64,000 bases of DNA from Nocardia beijingensis NBRC 16342 (GTDB taxonomy: Bacteria; Actinomycetota; Actinomycetes; Mycobacteriales; Mycobacteriaceae). The stretch is from assembly GCF_001612785.1 (NCBI RefSeq), contig NZ_BDBC01000018.1:62001-126000 (forward strand), given 5' to 3'. This document shows positions 1 to 8,186 of the stretch, piece after piece. Under the pieces are notes generated by a model. The model was not told the origin of the DNA, ran no database searches, and saw only the letters and a program-made list of their open reading frames with translations. The translations under genes were made by a program, and so were the position numbers. Within the stretch, counting starts at the first letter, position 1. Every line of letters starts with the position of its first letter.

Positions 1-866
1 TGGATCAGGTCGTGCACGCGCGGGTCCCGGGTCAGCCTGCTGTCCAGCACGACGTTGATCGCGCCGCGGAACAACGCGTAGGGCTCCCACTGCGGCGGTG
101 TGATGGTGCGCGCCGCGCGGCGTGCGATGCCGTCGGCGATGGACTCCGCCGCGTCGCGCACGGTGATGCGCAGGTTGAGCGGCCACGGCAGCAACGCGCC
201 CAGATCGGCGCCGAGTTCGTCCTCGTCGAGGGTGCCGTGGGTCATGGCGGTGTCGACGATGCCGAAGTACGCCACGCCCGCGGTCGCCCCGACCGCGGCC
301 AGTTCCACCCGCAGCGCCCGCCCGAACTGCTCGACGGCGGCCTTGCTCACCATGTAGGGCGAACCGGCCATGCCCGGCGCGAACGCCGCGGCGGAGGAGA
401 CCACCACCACGTGTCCTTTCGCGGCCACGATGTCCTCCAGCGCCGGATGCACGGTGTTGAACACCCCGGTCACGTTGATGCCGATGACCCGATCGAAGTC
501 GCCGGGGTTCATCGTCCTGATGGTCGCCGGCTCCGGCGCCACTCCGGCGTTCGCCACCACGACATCGATCCGGCCGAACCGCTCGCGCACCTGAGAGATG
601 GCCTCGCGCATGCCGATTCGATCGGAGACGTCCGCGCGCACGACCAGCGCCCGCTCCCCCATAGAGCGGCCGACGGCCGCCGCCGCGGCCTGGTCGATAT
701 CGATCAGCGCCACCGAAGCGCCCGAGGCGTAGAGCTTCTCGGCCAGCGCACGGCCGATGCCGGTGCCTGCCCCGGTGATCACCACCACCCGGTCGCGGAC
801 GTCAAGGCGGTGCGCGGCGGGCGGCGACACCAGCCGACGCAGCAAGTCGACGATCACGGCGCTCAC
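1..866 (-). CDS. SDR-family oxidoreductase (C-terminus beyond window)
   Basis: NAD(P)-dependent short-chain dehydrogenase/reductase, last gene of the leftward operon; its C-terminus runs off the left edge. The N-terminal Rossmann motif reads TGAGTGIG around residues 32-39, and the acidic residue after beta-2 (ALIDID) favours NAD. The chain continues with NAG, the catalytic SSA segment and the YMVSK (YxxxK) motif, so the active site is complete. The GTG start at 866 overlaps the stop of the upstream monooxygenase (GTGA), which implies translational coupling. About 25 residues precede the fold, as in mycobacterial SDRs paired with flavin monooxygenases. The substrate is unknown; oxidation or reduction of an alcohol or ketone handled by the neighbouring monooxygenase is the natural inference. 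Confidence 0.88.
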   Translation of the reverse strand, partial: MSAVIVDLLRRLVSPPAAHRLDVRDRVVVITGAGTGIGRALAEKLYASGASVALIDIDQAAAAAVGRSMGERALVVRADVSDRIGMREAISQVRERFGRIDVVVANAGVAPEPATIRTMNPGDFDRVIGINVTGVFNTVHPALEDIVAAKGHVVVVSSAAAFAPGMAGSPYMVSKAAVEQFGRALRVELAAVGATAGVAYFGIVDTAMTHGTLDEDELGADLGALLPWPLNLRITVRDAAESIADGIARRAARTITPPQWEPYALFRGAINVVLDSRLTRDPRVHDLI

Positions 867-2335
867 CCGGCCCGCAGCCGGTAGGACTCCGGATCGAATC
901 GGCTTGTCCGCCTGCGATATTCGAAACTCCAGTTCGGGTAAAGGCCCGCGTTGCCGCCGTCGGCGGTCTGGTAGTAGCTGCGGCAACCGCCGGTCAGCCA
1001 GGCGGTGTCGCGGCTGCGCTCGTTCACCTCGTCGAGGAAGGCTCGCTGCACTTCCTCGCGCACATCGATCCGCTGGATGTTCCGCGCACGCATGGTGGTC
1101 ACGGCATCGACGATATAGCGCACCTGGGCCTCGATCATATAGATCGCGGACTGATTGCCCGCGGCTCCGAACGGACCCAGCGTGCAGAAGAAATTCGGGA
1201 AGCCCGCCATGGTCGTGCCCAGGTAGCTGCTCGGCCGCTCCCGGTATCGCGCGCCGATGGACCGGCCGTCGATGCCGTGCACCCGTTCGAAAACCGCAGG
1301 GGGAACACCGAACCCGGTGCCCCAGATGATCGTGTCCACGGGGCGCTCGGCGCCGTCGGCGGTGACGATCGAACCGGCGCGGATCTCCCGGATGCCCTCG
1401 GTGACCACCTCGACGTTCGGCTGGGTCAGCGCCGGGTAGTAGGCGTCGGAGAAGATCGCCCGCTTGCACCCGATCACGTAGTCGGGGGTGAGTTTGCGGC
1501 GCAGTTCGGGATCGCGCACCTGCCGCAGCAACTGGAGCCTGCCCAGCGCCTCGTACGGATGCCGGAATCGCTTGTCCACGAAGCCGACCAGGCCGAATCC
1601 TTCGATGCCCGTGTAGTACAGGCCGCGCAGCGCTCGGCCGAGCGCGGGCACCCGCCGCAGCAGCGCGCGTTCGGCGGGCAGCGTGCGGCGATCCAGCCGT
1701 GAGACGATCCACGGCGCCGAACGCTGGAATACCGTCAGCTCGCCCACCGCCGGCTGGATCTCCGGGATGAACTGCACGGCCGACGCGCCCGTGCCGATCA
1801 CCGCGACGCGCTCGCCGGTGAGATCGTGCGCGTGATCCCAGTGCAGCGAATGGAATTGCGTCCCCGCGAAGGTTTCCGCGCCCGGCAGCCGTGGGATCCG
1901 CGCCTCGCTGAACGGGCCGACGGCGGAGACCAGCACGTTCGCGGTCAGGTCGCCGCGATCGGTGCGCAGCCGCCAGAGCGCGGCCGCTTCGTCCCAGCGC
2001 GCCTCGAGCAGTTCGACGCCGAACCGCATGTGACGCACCACATCGTGGCGCGTCGCGACCGAGCGCAGGTAGGCGAGGATCTCCGGCTGCGTGCCGTAGG
2101 TGCGCGACCAGTCGGGGTTGGGCGCGAAAGAGTACGAGTACAGCTGCGAGGGCACGTCACAGGCGCAGCCCGGGTAGGTGTTCGCCCGCCAGGTGCCACC
2201 GAGATCGTCGGCGCGCTCGAGCAACACGAAATCGTCGATGCCCGCCGCGCGCAGCGAGACGGCCAGACCGATCCCGGCTATCCCCGCTCCGATCACCACG
2301 AGCGGGACATGCTCCGGTCGCGCAGCCACTGCCAT
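863..2335 (-). CDS. Flavin-containing (Baeyer-Villiger-type) monooxygenase
   Basis: FAD/NADPH-dependent class B monooxygenase of 490 aa. The FAD-binding GxGxxG motif (GAGIAGIG) lies near residue 17. The Baeyer-Villiger/FMO fingerprint region FAGTQFHSLHW follows around residue 160, with the NADPH-binding GTGASAVQF about 20 residues later. Length is normal for the family. A strong Shine-Dalgarno (GGGAGG, 5 nt before ATG) fixes the start at 2335. It sits between a ferredoxin reductase and an SDR in one operon, the usual arrangement for oxidation of ketones, fatty acids or terpenoid substrates. The exact substrate cannot be read from the sequence. It probably oxygenates a lipophilic ketone whose precursor alcohol is handled by the neighbouring SDR. 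Confidence 0.9.
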   Translation of the reverse strand: MAVAARPEHVPLVVIGAGIAGIGLAVSLRAAGIDDFVLLERADDLGGTWRANTYPGCACDVPSQLYSYSFAPNPDWSRTYGTQPEILAYLRSVATRHDVVRHMRFGVELLEARWDEAAALWRLRTDRGDLTANVLVSAVGPFSEARIPRLPGAETFAGTQFHSLHWDHAHDLTGERVAVIGTGASAVQFIPEIQPAVGELTVFQRSAPWIVSRLDRRTLPAERALLRRVPALGRALRGLYYTGIEGFGLVGFVDKRFRHPYEALGRLQLLRQVRDPELRRKLTPDYVIGCKRAIFSDAYYPALTQPNVEVVTEGIREIRAGSIVTADGAERPVDTIIWGTGFGVPPAVFERVHGIDGRSIGARYRERPSSYLGTTMAGFPNFFCTLGPFGAAGNQSAIYMIEAQVRYIVDAVTTMRARNIQRIDVREEVQRAFLDEVNERSRDTAWLTGGCRSYYQTADGGNAGLYPNWSFEYRRRTSRFDPESYRLRAG

Positions 2336-2372
2336 GTCCTCCTCCCACCGCGGGCGACGTCGCCCGCCGGGC

Positions 2373-3440
2373 TCACAGATCCAGTTCGAGTTCGCCGCCG
2401 CACGCGCGGGAGACGCAGGTCAGCATCGCGTCCGCGCGCTCGGAGTCGAGCAGCGTCCGGTCCCGGTGCTCCACCGTCCCCGCCAGCACCCGGGTCTTGC
2501 AGGTGCCGCAGAAACCCTGCTGGCAGGAGTAGGCCACACCGGGCAGCACGCGGCGGATCGCGGTGAGCGCCGACTCGTCGGCGGCGACCTCCACGTCGAA
2601 CCCGCTGCGACGCAGGCTGATCCGGAACGGCTCGCCGTCGCACACCGGCAGCGGCGAGAACCGCTCGGTGTGCAGCGATGCCGACGGATCGTGCAGCGCC
2701 AGCACCCCGCGCGCGGCCTCGGCCAGCGGCGGCGGACCGCAGACGTACACCGCGGCGCCGGGCGGCGTCTGCTCGAAGATCATCCGCGCGTCGGGTACGC
2801 CGAACTCGTCGTCCGGCCGCACCACCACGTCACCGCCGGTGTAGCGGGCCAAGTCGTACAGGAACGGCATGCGCGTCCTGGACCGGCCCAGGTACATCAA
2901 CCGCCACGGCACTCCCGCGCGCTCGGCCGCGGCGACCATGGGCAGGATCGGGGTGATCCCGATGCCGCCCGCGACGAACAGATAGCACGGGGCCGCGACG
3001 AAGGGGAACGCGTTGCGGGGGCCGCGCACACCCAGCCGATCGCCCACCCGCAGATCACGGTGGATCTCCGCCGAACCACCCTCGCCGTCGGCGATGAGGC
3101 GCACCGCGATGCGGTAGAACCCGCGGTCGGCGGGGTCGTTGGTGAGTGAGTACTGCCGCTGACGACCGGACGGCAGGAAGACGTCCAAGTGCGCGCCCGG
3201 CGTCCACGCGGGCAGCGGACCGCCGTCGGGATGGCGCAGCCACAGGCTCACCACCCCGTCGGCCTCGGCGCCGATCCGGTCGACGACCACCTCGAATTCG
3301 TAGCCGCTGCGGCGAACCGGATCTGGGCGCGATAGCAATCGCGCGGCGTCGCTTTCGACGAACAATCGCTTGTAGGCGTCGGCCGCCGAGCCGATCAGGC
3401 GCAGCGCCGGTCCGGGCTGGAACCGCTCGACGGCGGTCAC
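2373..3440 (-). CDS. Ferredoxin reductase with C-terminal [2Fe-2S] domain (phthalate dioxygenase reductase type)
   Basis: Electron-transfer flavoprotein of 355 aa moving electrons from NAD(P)H through flavin to a plant-type [2Fe-2S] cluster. The RQYSL flavin-binding motif lies near residue 90, the nucleotide-binding segment GGIGITPILPM near 150, and a CGPPPL segment near 230. The C-terminal cluster motif CxxxxCxxC (CQQGFCGTC) is followed by a fourth Cys in LTCVS. An N-terminal extension of about 45 residues precedes the reductase core. The GTG start at 3440 overlaps the TGA of the upstream hydrolase gene. Likely partners are the upstream di-metal hydrolase-like protein or an oxygenase elsewhere, since class B flavin monooxygenases take electrons directly from NADPH. 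Confidence 0.88.
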   Translation of the reverse strand: MTAVERFQPGPALRLIGSAADAYKRLFVESDAARLLSRPDPVRRSGYEFEVVVDRIGAEADGVVSLWLRHPDGGPLPAWTPGAHLDVFLPSGRQRQYSLTNDPADRGFYRIAVRLIADGEGGSAEIHRDLRVGDRLGVRGPRNAFPFVAAPCYLFVAGGIGITPILPMVAAAERAGVPWRLMYLGRSRTRMPFLYDLARYTGGDVVVRPDDEFGVPDARMIFEQTPPGAAVYVCGPPPLAEAARGVLALHDPSASLHTERFSPLPVCDGEPFRISLRRSGFDVEVAADESALTAIRRVLPGVAYSCQQGFCGTCKTRVLAGTVEHRDRTLLDSERADAMLTCVSRACGGELELDL

Positions 3441-4312
3441 GCGCGCGCCGCCCGTGCCGCGGGCGACTGCGCGAGGTAACGCAGCGCGTTGTCCATCGGG
3501 CCGAGCTGCGACGGGTGGAAGCCAGGCCGCAGGTAGCGCGGGATCTCGGTGAAGAACGTCGTGAAGCTCGGCACCACCCCGCGCACCGAGGCGCTGGCCA
3601 ATTGCAGTGGCCAGAACCGGCCCTTGTGCCTCGACGGGTCCTTGTGGAAGAGGTAGCCGCCGGAGACGACGAACAAGACGAGCAAGCCCGCACTCGCCAG
3701 CAGCGCTTGGCGCGCCTTGCGCGCGTAGCCGCCGTCGACGTGCATATACGCGTCGTAGACCACGCTGCGGTGCTCGACCTCCTCGGCACCGTGCCAGCGG
3801 ATCAGATCCAGCATCGCCGGGTGCATGCCCTTGGCCTCGAGCTTGTCGTTGGTCAGCAGCCATTCGCCGATGACCGCGGTGTAGTGCTCCATGCCCGCGA
3901 ACAGCGCCAGCCGCTCGCACAGCCACTCCCGCTTGGCCCGGCCGGACAGTCCGTGGTCGCCCAGTATCCGGTCGATCAGCCAGGTGACCCGCTCGACCAT
4001 CGGGCCGACCTCGAGACCCAGCCGCTCGAGCTGTTCGCGCGCCTTCTCGTGCGAACTGGCATGCATGGATTCCTGGCCGATGAAGCCGCGGACTTCCTCG
4101 CGCAGCCGCTCGTCGTCGATCAGGGGTAACGCCTCGGCCAGCGCTTGCGCCATCGCGCGCTCGCCTTCGGGGAGCACCAGGTGCATCACGTTGATGATGT
4201 GGGTGGCCATCGCCTCGCCGGGGATGTAATGCATCGGCACCGTGGCGAAGTCGAACTCCACGGCCCGCGCGTTGATGGCGTGCGCCTGGTCGGCATATCC
4301 GGCAGAACCCAT
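3437..4312 (-). CDS. Metal-dependent hydrolase-like protein (PF10118 family)
   Basis: Protein of 291 aa resembling the predicted metal-dependent hydrolase family PF10118/COG3687, mostly helical with clustered His/Glu residues. These include MHYIPGE, a GQESMHASSH segment near residue 80, GMEHYTA, and WHGAEEVEHR near residue 170. The spaced ExxH pairs look like a ferritin-like di-iron site, which would explain an adjacent ferredoxin reductase; that is inference. I chose ATG at 4312 because a GAGGGG ribosome site precedes it. A longer frame could start at 4363, but that ATG lies inside the TetR operator. First gene of the four-gene leftward operon, divergent from the TetR gene. Confidence 0.82.
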   Translation of the reverse strand: MGSAGYADQAHAINARAVEFDFATVPMHYIPGEAMATHIINVMHLVLPEGERAMAQALAEALPLIDDERLREEVRGFIGQESMHASSHEKAREQLERLGLEVGPMVERVTWLIDRILGDHGLSGRAKREWLCERLALFAGMEHYTAVIGEWLLTNDKLEAKGMHPAMLDLIRWHGAEEVEHRSVVYDAYMHVDGGYARKARQALLASAGLLVLFVVSGGYLFHKDPSRHKGRFWPLQLASASVRGVVPSFTTFFTEIPRYLRPGFHPSQLGPMDNALRYLAQSPAARAARA

Positions 4313-4354
4313 CTCGCACCCCTCGTGATCGATCGGTTCTTCGCAATGTATTGG

Positions 4355-4388
4355 TGACATCACATGCTGTCAACATCACATGATGTCA
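4355..4388. promoter_or_regulatory. Tandem TetR-type operator
   Basis: Two 14-bp inverted repeats lie between the divergent hydrolase and TetR genes. The first is ACATCA-CA-TGCTGT (4357-4370); the second is ACATCA-CA-TGATGT (4373-4386) and is perfect. Their centres are 16 bp apart, and both are flanked by TG/CA or TCA. This geometry suits two TetR dimers repressing both genes. Confidence 0.7.
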
Positions 4389-4407
4389 ATTCGGACGCTA
4401 TGAGAAG

Positions 4408-5079
4408 ATGGCGGCCATGGACGAAGCCGACGGGTCGATTCCAGGCATGCGCCGCTGGCGCGGGCAATCCCCCGCCGATCGCGTCGCCGCACGCCGGGAA
4501 CAGCTGATCGAGGCGTGCACGGAGTTGATGGCCACGGTCGGCGCGGCCGAGACGTCCATGCGCGGGGTGTGCAGACAGGCCGGCCTCACCGAGCGCTATT
4601 TCTACGAGAGCTTCCCGAACCTGGACGCGCTGCTGACCACCGTGCTGGACACCGTGGTGCTCGGCGCGCGCGACCGGCTGCTGGACGAACTGCCCAACGC
4701 ACCGGTCGAACGCGACGCCATGTTCCGCCACATGGTCGCCGTCTTCACCGATTACCTCCTGGAGGACCGCCGCCGCGGCCGGATCATGTTCGTCGAGTCG
4801 CAGGCGACGCCAGTGCTGCTGCCGCGCGCCTACGAGCTCATCGGCCTCTTCACCGCGCCGATCGCGCTGGTCATCAGCGCGGGCGATTACACAGCGCCGA
4901 TGCCGGACGAGCACGATCACGAGCTCAACGCCAGCGCCATCTTCGGCGCGCTCGCCTACCTGTACCGCCCCTGGCTCGACGGCGAGATCCTGGTGTCCCG
5001 AGAGCGTTTCGACGCGCACGCGTCCGATGTGCTGGAACGGATCGCCACCGCGCGCTCCTCGCTGAGCACCGAGGCCTAG
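4408..5079 (+). CDS. TetR-family transcriptional regulator
   Basis: Regulator of 223 aa. The N-terminal helix-turn-helix spans about residues 28-75, with the TetR signature (RGVCRQAGLTERYFYESF) and LDALLTTVLD following. The C-terminal ligand-binding half is helical and divergent. An alternative ATG three codons downstream (4417) is equally plausible. It is divergent from the hydrolase-reductase-monooxygenase-SDR operon, with two matching palindromes in the gap, so it most likely represses that operon and itself. The inducer is unknown, probably a hydrophobic substrate of the monooxygenase. Confidence 0.88.
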   Translation: MAAMDEADGSIPGMRRWRGQSPADRVAARREQLIEACTELMATVGAAETSMRGVCRQAGLTERYFYESFPNLDALLTTVLDTVVLGARDRLLDELPNAPVERDAMFRHMVAVFTDYLLEDRRRGRIMFVESQATPVLLPRAYELIGLFTAPIALVISAGDYTAPMPDEHDHELNASAIFGALAYLYRPWLDGEILVSRERFDAHASDVLERIATARSSLSTEA

Positions 5080-5133
5080 GTCCGGACGCCGCACGGCCGG
5101 GCCAGCGCATCGACGGCGCGGCTCCGCCCGCGC

Positions 5134-5856
5134 TCACTCGCGATCGGCGGTCGAACGGAGTTCGACGCAGCATTCCCCCGCCGCGGGCGCGAGAAGCGCC
5201 GTCACGCTGTCGGTTTCCAGGCCGTCCAGGAAGCCGCGCAGGTAGGCGTGGTTGATTCCGCACACCAGGCCCGGAGCCTTGGCCGCCAGCGGATGGAACG
5301 GGCAGTTACGCAGCCGCAGGCAGCCCGAGCCTTCCCGGCTGGGCTCGAATCCCTGATCGGTCAGCGTCGAGTGCAGCAGCGTCAACGCGCGTTCGGCGCC
5401 GAGACGCCCCGGCCGAAGTTCTCGCCGTAGCGCCTGTCCGTGTTCGGCGCCGCGATCGCGGGCTACCCGGATCGCCGCCTCCCGCGAAGTCTCGCCGGGC
5501 GACTCGGCGAGGACCGCGTCGGTGAGTATCTCCGCCAGCACTTGATGACGCCGTTCGGGGATGCTCACCTGAACGTCGGTGTCGGCGGGCTCGTAGACCT
5601 TCGGGGCGCGTCCCACCCGCCGGACCCCGCCCACCTGCTCGTAGCGGGCCCGCAGCAGTCCGGCGTCGACGAGCTTGTCCAGATGGAACGCGGCCAGCTT
5701 GCGGGATATCCCGACCTGCTCGGCGGCCTCGTCCCTGGTCACCGGACGACGGGCGCCACGGATGTACCGGTACATCCCGCGCCGCAGTTCGTCGTCGAGG
5801 GCGGCCACGGCACCGATCGCCGCATCGCTGGTCACACGCTTCACGATAACACTCAC
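5134..5856 (-). CDS. HTH regulator with C-terminal cysteine cluster (SufR/DeoR-like)
   Basis: Regulator of 240 aa. A winged helix-turn-helix at residues 25-85 (TRDEAAEQVGISRKLAAFHL) is followed by a regulatory domain with conserved cysteines: CLRLRNCPFH, then VCGINHAYL, then a final CC pair near the C-terminus. This pattern resembles iron-sulfur-binding regulators related to SufR, so redox or Fe-S sensing is inferred. No suf genes are nearby. The GTG start at 5856 lies inside a partial palindrome that could be its own operator. It is divergent from folE, the obvious candidate target. An in-frame GTG four codons downstream is an alternative start. Confidence 0.72.
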   Translation of the reverse strand: MSVIVKRVTSDAAIGAVAALDDELRRGMYRYIRGARRPVTRDEAAEQVGISRKLAAFHLDKLVDAGLLRARYEQVGGVRRVGRAPKVYEPADTDVQVSIPERRHQVLAEILTDAVLAESPGETSREAAIRVARDRGAEHGQALRRELRPGRLGAERALTLLHSTLTDQGFEPSREGSGCLRLRNCPFHPLAAKAPGLVCGINHAYLRGFLDGLETDSVTALLAPAAGECCVELRSTADRE

Positions 5857-5868
5857 GGTGATGGTATC
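5845..5868. promoter_or_regulatory. Candidate operator overlapping the SufR-like start codon
   Basis: Inverted repeat with outer arms GATAACA and TGGTATC (6 of 7 pairs match), 10 bp apart, containing the smaller palindrome TCACGGTGA. It overlaps the GTG start of the leftward regulator and lies just upstream of the folE promoter candidate, which would suit autoregulation plus folE control. Confidence 0.35.
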
Positions 5869-5879
5869 AATGCACGATC

Positions 5880-5911
5880 TTGACTGTTCGCGGTATTTTT
5901 ACCAATAATAT
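5880..5911 (+). promoter_or_regulatory. Putative folE promoter
   Basis: A TTGACT -35-like box (5880-5885) is followed by an AT-rich stretch with TAATAT-like -10 options (best at 5906-5911, about 20-bp spacing; looser boxes at 17-19 bp). The region is strikingly AT-rich for this genome and lies 31 bp before the GTG of folE, which has an AGGAGA ribosome site at 5931-5936. Confidence 0.4.
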
Positions 5912-5941
5912 TTGTCGTAATCCGGGCTACAGGAGATCGTC

Positions 5942-6592
5942 GTGACCAGTGACATGCAGCAGGCCGAGCGCTTGGTGAGCGCACTACTCCCCGAGCCCAC
6001 CGGGCGTCCGTTACGGGTCGTCCACGACTCCGGCGCCACCATCGACCTGGACGCCGCCGAGCGCGCGGCCGGCGAGTTCCTCTCCGCCCTCGGCGTCGGC
6101 CTCGCGGACGAGCACCTCAGAGCAACCCCGGGCCGGATGGCGCGCGCCTACGCCGAACTGTTCACTCCCCGCCCGTTCGACCTGACCACCTTCCCGAACG
6201 AGGAAGGCTACGACGAACTCGTGCTCGCCCGCCGCATTCCGTTGCGGTCGGTGTGCGAGCACCACCTGCTGCCATTCGTCGGGGTAGCGCACGTCGGCTA
6301 TCTGCCCGGCGATCGCATCCTCGGACTGTCCAAGCTCGCCCGCATCGTCGAGCACTTCTCCTGCCGCCCCCAGGTGCAGGAACGGCTGACCAAACAGATA
6401 GCCGACTGGCTGGCGACGAATCTGAGCCCGAAAGGCGTCGGGGTCGTCATCGAAGCCGAGCACACCTGCATGACCCTGCGCGGCGTGCAGGCCTCCGGCA
6501 CGAGCACGGTCACTTCCACCATGCTCGGCACGCTGCGTGAGGATGCCCGCTCCCGTCAGGAGTTCTTCTCCCTCACCGGGATCACGCCCTGA
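5942..6592 (+). CDS. folE: GTP cyclohydrolase I
   Basis: Converts GTP to 7,8-dihydroneopterin triphosphate, the first step of folate and pterin synthesis. The 216-aa length fits type IA enzymes. Zinc ligands are visible in CEHHLLPF (near residue 102) and the later HTC motif (EAEHTCMTLRG). The family segments GLSKLARIVEHF and ASGTSTVTSTMLG are also present. The GTG start follows a good AGGAGA ribosome site. No other folate gene is nearby, so this looks like a stand-alone or second copy, perhaps controlled by the divergent cysteine-rich regulator. An alternative is a specialised pterin or deazapurine role, for which there is no supporting neighbour. Confidence 0.93.
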   Translation: MTSDMQQAERLVSALLPEPTGRPLRVVHDSGATIDLDAAERAAGEFLSALGVGLADEHLRATPGRMARAYAELFTPRPFDLTTFPNEEGYDELVLARRIPLRSVCEHHLLPFVGVAHVGYLPGDRILGLSKLARIVEHFSCRPQVQERLTKQIADWLATNLSPKGVGVVIEAEHTCMTLRGVQASGTSTVTSTMLGTLREDARSRQEFFSLTGITP

Positions 6593-7124
6593 CCACTTCG
6601 GCCGGTGCGCCGCGGCCCCGTTCCGTCGTGATCGTCCGCACGGCGGGGCGGCTCGGTCCGGGCGATTCCTCTTGCGCCACAGCGGTCTTCGCCATATACC
6701 GCGCATCCGCTCGCCCCGCCGTCCGGCCTCGCATCGGACGCACGATTCGCAGTGAGGTCACTCACATCCGGCGAGAGAGACCTCCCTCCCGGTACGCACC
6801 CGTTGCCACCATCCGGTAATAGCCGATCGGTTGCCATTCCTGAAGCGGCGCATTCGGCCGCACCACACGCCGCGTACGGCTTTCGGCGCGAAACACCGCG
6901 AAAAACCGAAACGGCACCTCACATCGCAATACTGCGAACGCCATAGCCAGCCGGTCACCGGTTGGTGATACCTCACGAAACACATACCATCCGTAGTGAT
7001 TTCCGTCTCAGACGGAGCGCTCCACGGCGATATAGCCATTCGTTGTTACTGTCGGGTAGTGTTCAATGCACCGACGATCAGAGTCGATCCGGAACCGTAT
7101 TTCCCCACGATTTCAGGAGCGCTC
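6593..7124. other. Intergenic region upstream of the beta-lactone operon
   Basis: There are 532 bases without a convincing gene. The right half is less GC-rich and holds the CCGGTCACCGG palindrome (6951-6961) and a perfect 15-bp palindrome at 7002-7016. AT-richer segments at 7020-7060 could host the promoter of the thiolase operon. No obvious -35/-10 pair stands out. Confidence 0.5.
7002..7016. promoter_or_regulatory. Perfect 15-bp palindrome upstream of the nlt-like operon
   Basis: TCCGTCT-C-AGACGGA is a perfect 7+1+7 inverted repeat, about 110 bp before the first thiolase start. It could be a repressor operator; no cognate regulator gene is adjacent. Confidence 0.4.
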
Positions 7125-8177
7125 GTGTCTCCCCATTCTCGTTTCGAATCCATCGGCGCCTATCTGCCTTCCAGAGTGGTCACCACCGCGGAACTCCTCG
7201 CCGGGCTGAAAGAACCGCCTTCATTCGATCTGGAGAAAATCACCGGCGTCCGTGAACGCCGGGTCCGCGATACCAGGCCGGAAAGTCACGAAGACTCGTT
7301 CACGCTTGCCACCAAGGCTGTCGAAGACTGTCTGTCCAGGTCACAGTATGCGCCGGAAGAGATCGACGTGATCATCTCCGCCTCGATCACGCGCAGCAAG
7401 CACGCGACCAGGATGTACATGGAGCCGTCGTTCGCCGGTTCGATAAGCCGTCTTATCGGTGCCAAGAACGCGATCACATTCGATGTCGCGAACGCCTGCG
7501 CCGGAATGCTCACCGGGACGTACATCCTGGACCGGATGATCCGGTCCGGCGCCGTTCGCAACGGCCTCGTGGTCAGCGGTGAAGCCATTACTCCGATCGC
7601 CGAGACCGCAGTCGCCGAGATTTCCCAGAAATACGATCCGCAATTCGCCTCGCTGTCCGTCGGCGATTCCGGGTGCGCGATCGTCTTGGATCAAGCGGTC
7701 GACGAAAACGACATGATCCACTACATCGAGATGATGACGGCCGCGGAATACGCGCAGCTGTGCCTCGGCATGCCCAGCGGCAAGACACAAGGCATCGCGA
7801 TGTACACCGACAACCGCAGGATGCACAACGAGGATCGCTTCCTGCTCGGCACCAACACGCAGCGGAAATTCCTCGAGGCGCAGGGCAAGACCTTCGCCGA
7901 CGAGAAATTCGACTACGTCATCCACCATCAGTTCGGCGCCACCGCCATTCCGTGGATGAACGCGATCGCCGAACGCGAGTTCGGCAGCCCGATGCCGCCG
8001 GACCTGCGAGTCATCGAGAAGTACGGAAACACTTCCACCACTTCGCATTTCATCGTGCTGCACGATCAGCTCGGCGAGCAGAACATTCCCGCGGGTTCGA
8101 AGCTGCTGCTGGTGCCGGCGGCCTCCGGCATCGTCACCGGGTTCCTGTCCACCACCATCTCGTCGCTGAAGGTCTGA
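7125..8177 (+). CDS. nltA: OleA/NltA-like beta-ketoacyl synthase III (thiolase fold)
   Basis: Proposed to join two fatty acyl-CoA chains head to head into a 2-alkyl-3-ketoacyl product, the first step of nocardiolactone-type beta-lactone synthesis. The 350-aa protein keeps the KAS III triad: Cys125 in NACAG, His268 in HHQFG and Asn302 in YGNTS. Glu100 (MEP motif) matches the position of the glutamate that OleA enzymes use to activate the second substrate. I chose GTG 7125 because AGGAG ends 5 nt before it; an open frame extends upstream to 6996 without a ribosome site. It is followed 9 bp later by a degenerate second copy, as in nltA-nltB. The chain-length range cannot be predicted. Confidence 0.83.
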   Translation: MSPHSRFESIGAYLPSRVVTTAELLAGLKEPPSFDLEKITGVRERRVRDTRPESHEDSFTLATKAVEDCLSRSQYAPEEIDVIISASITRSKHATRMYMEPSFAGSISRLIGAKNAITFDVANACAGMLTGTYILDRMIRSGAVRNGLVVSGEAITPIAETAVAEISQKYDPQFASLSVGDSGCAIVLDQAVDENDMIHYIEMMTAAEYAQLCLGMPSGKTQGIAMYTDNRRMHNEDRFLLGTNTQRKFLEAQGKTFADEKFDYVIHHQFGATAIPWMNAIAEREFGSPMPPDLRVIEKYGNTSTTSHFIVLHDQLGEQNIPAGSKLLLVPAASGIVTGFLSTTISSLKV

Positions 8178-8186
8178 GGTCCGGTC

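Noticed and set aside
4313..4363. Longer N-terminus for the metal-dependent hydrolase starting at 4363
   Set aside because: That ATG is inside the TetR operator, while ATG 4312 has a GAGGGG ribosome site.
5942..6592. folE as part of the beta-lactone cluster
   Set aside because: A 532-bp gene-free gap separates it from the thiolases, and pterins have no known role in ole/nlt chemistry.
6996..7124. Upstream extension of the first thiolase
   Set aside because: The frame is open but lacks a ribosome site and would cross the palindrome at 7002-7016; AGGAG 5 nt before GTG 7125 supports the shorter start.
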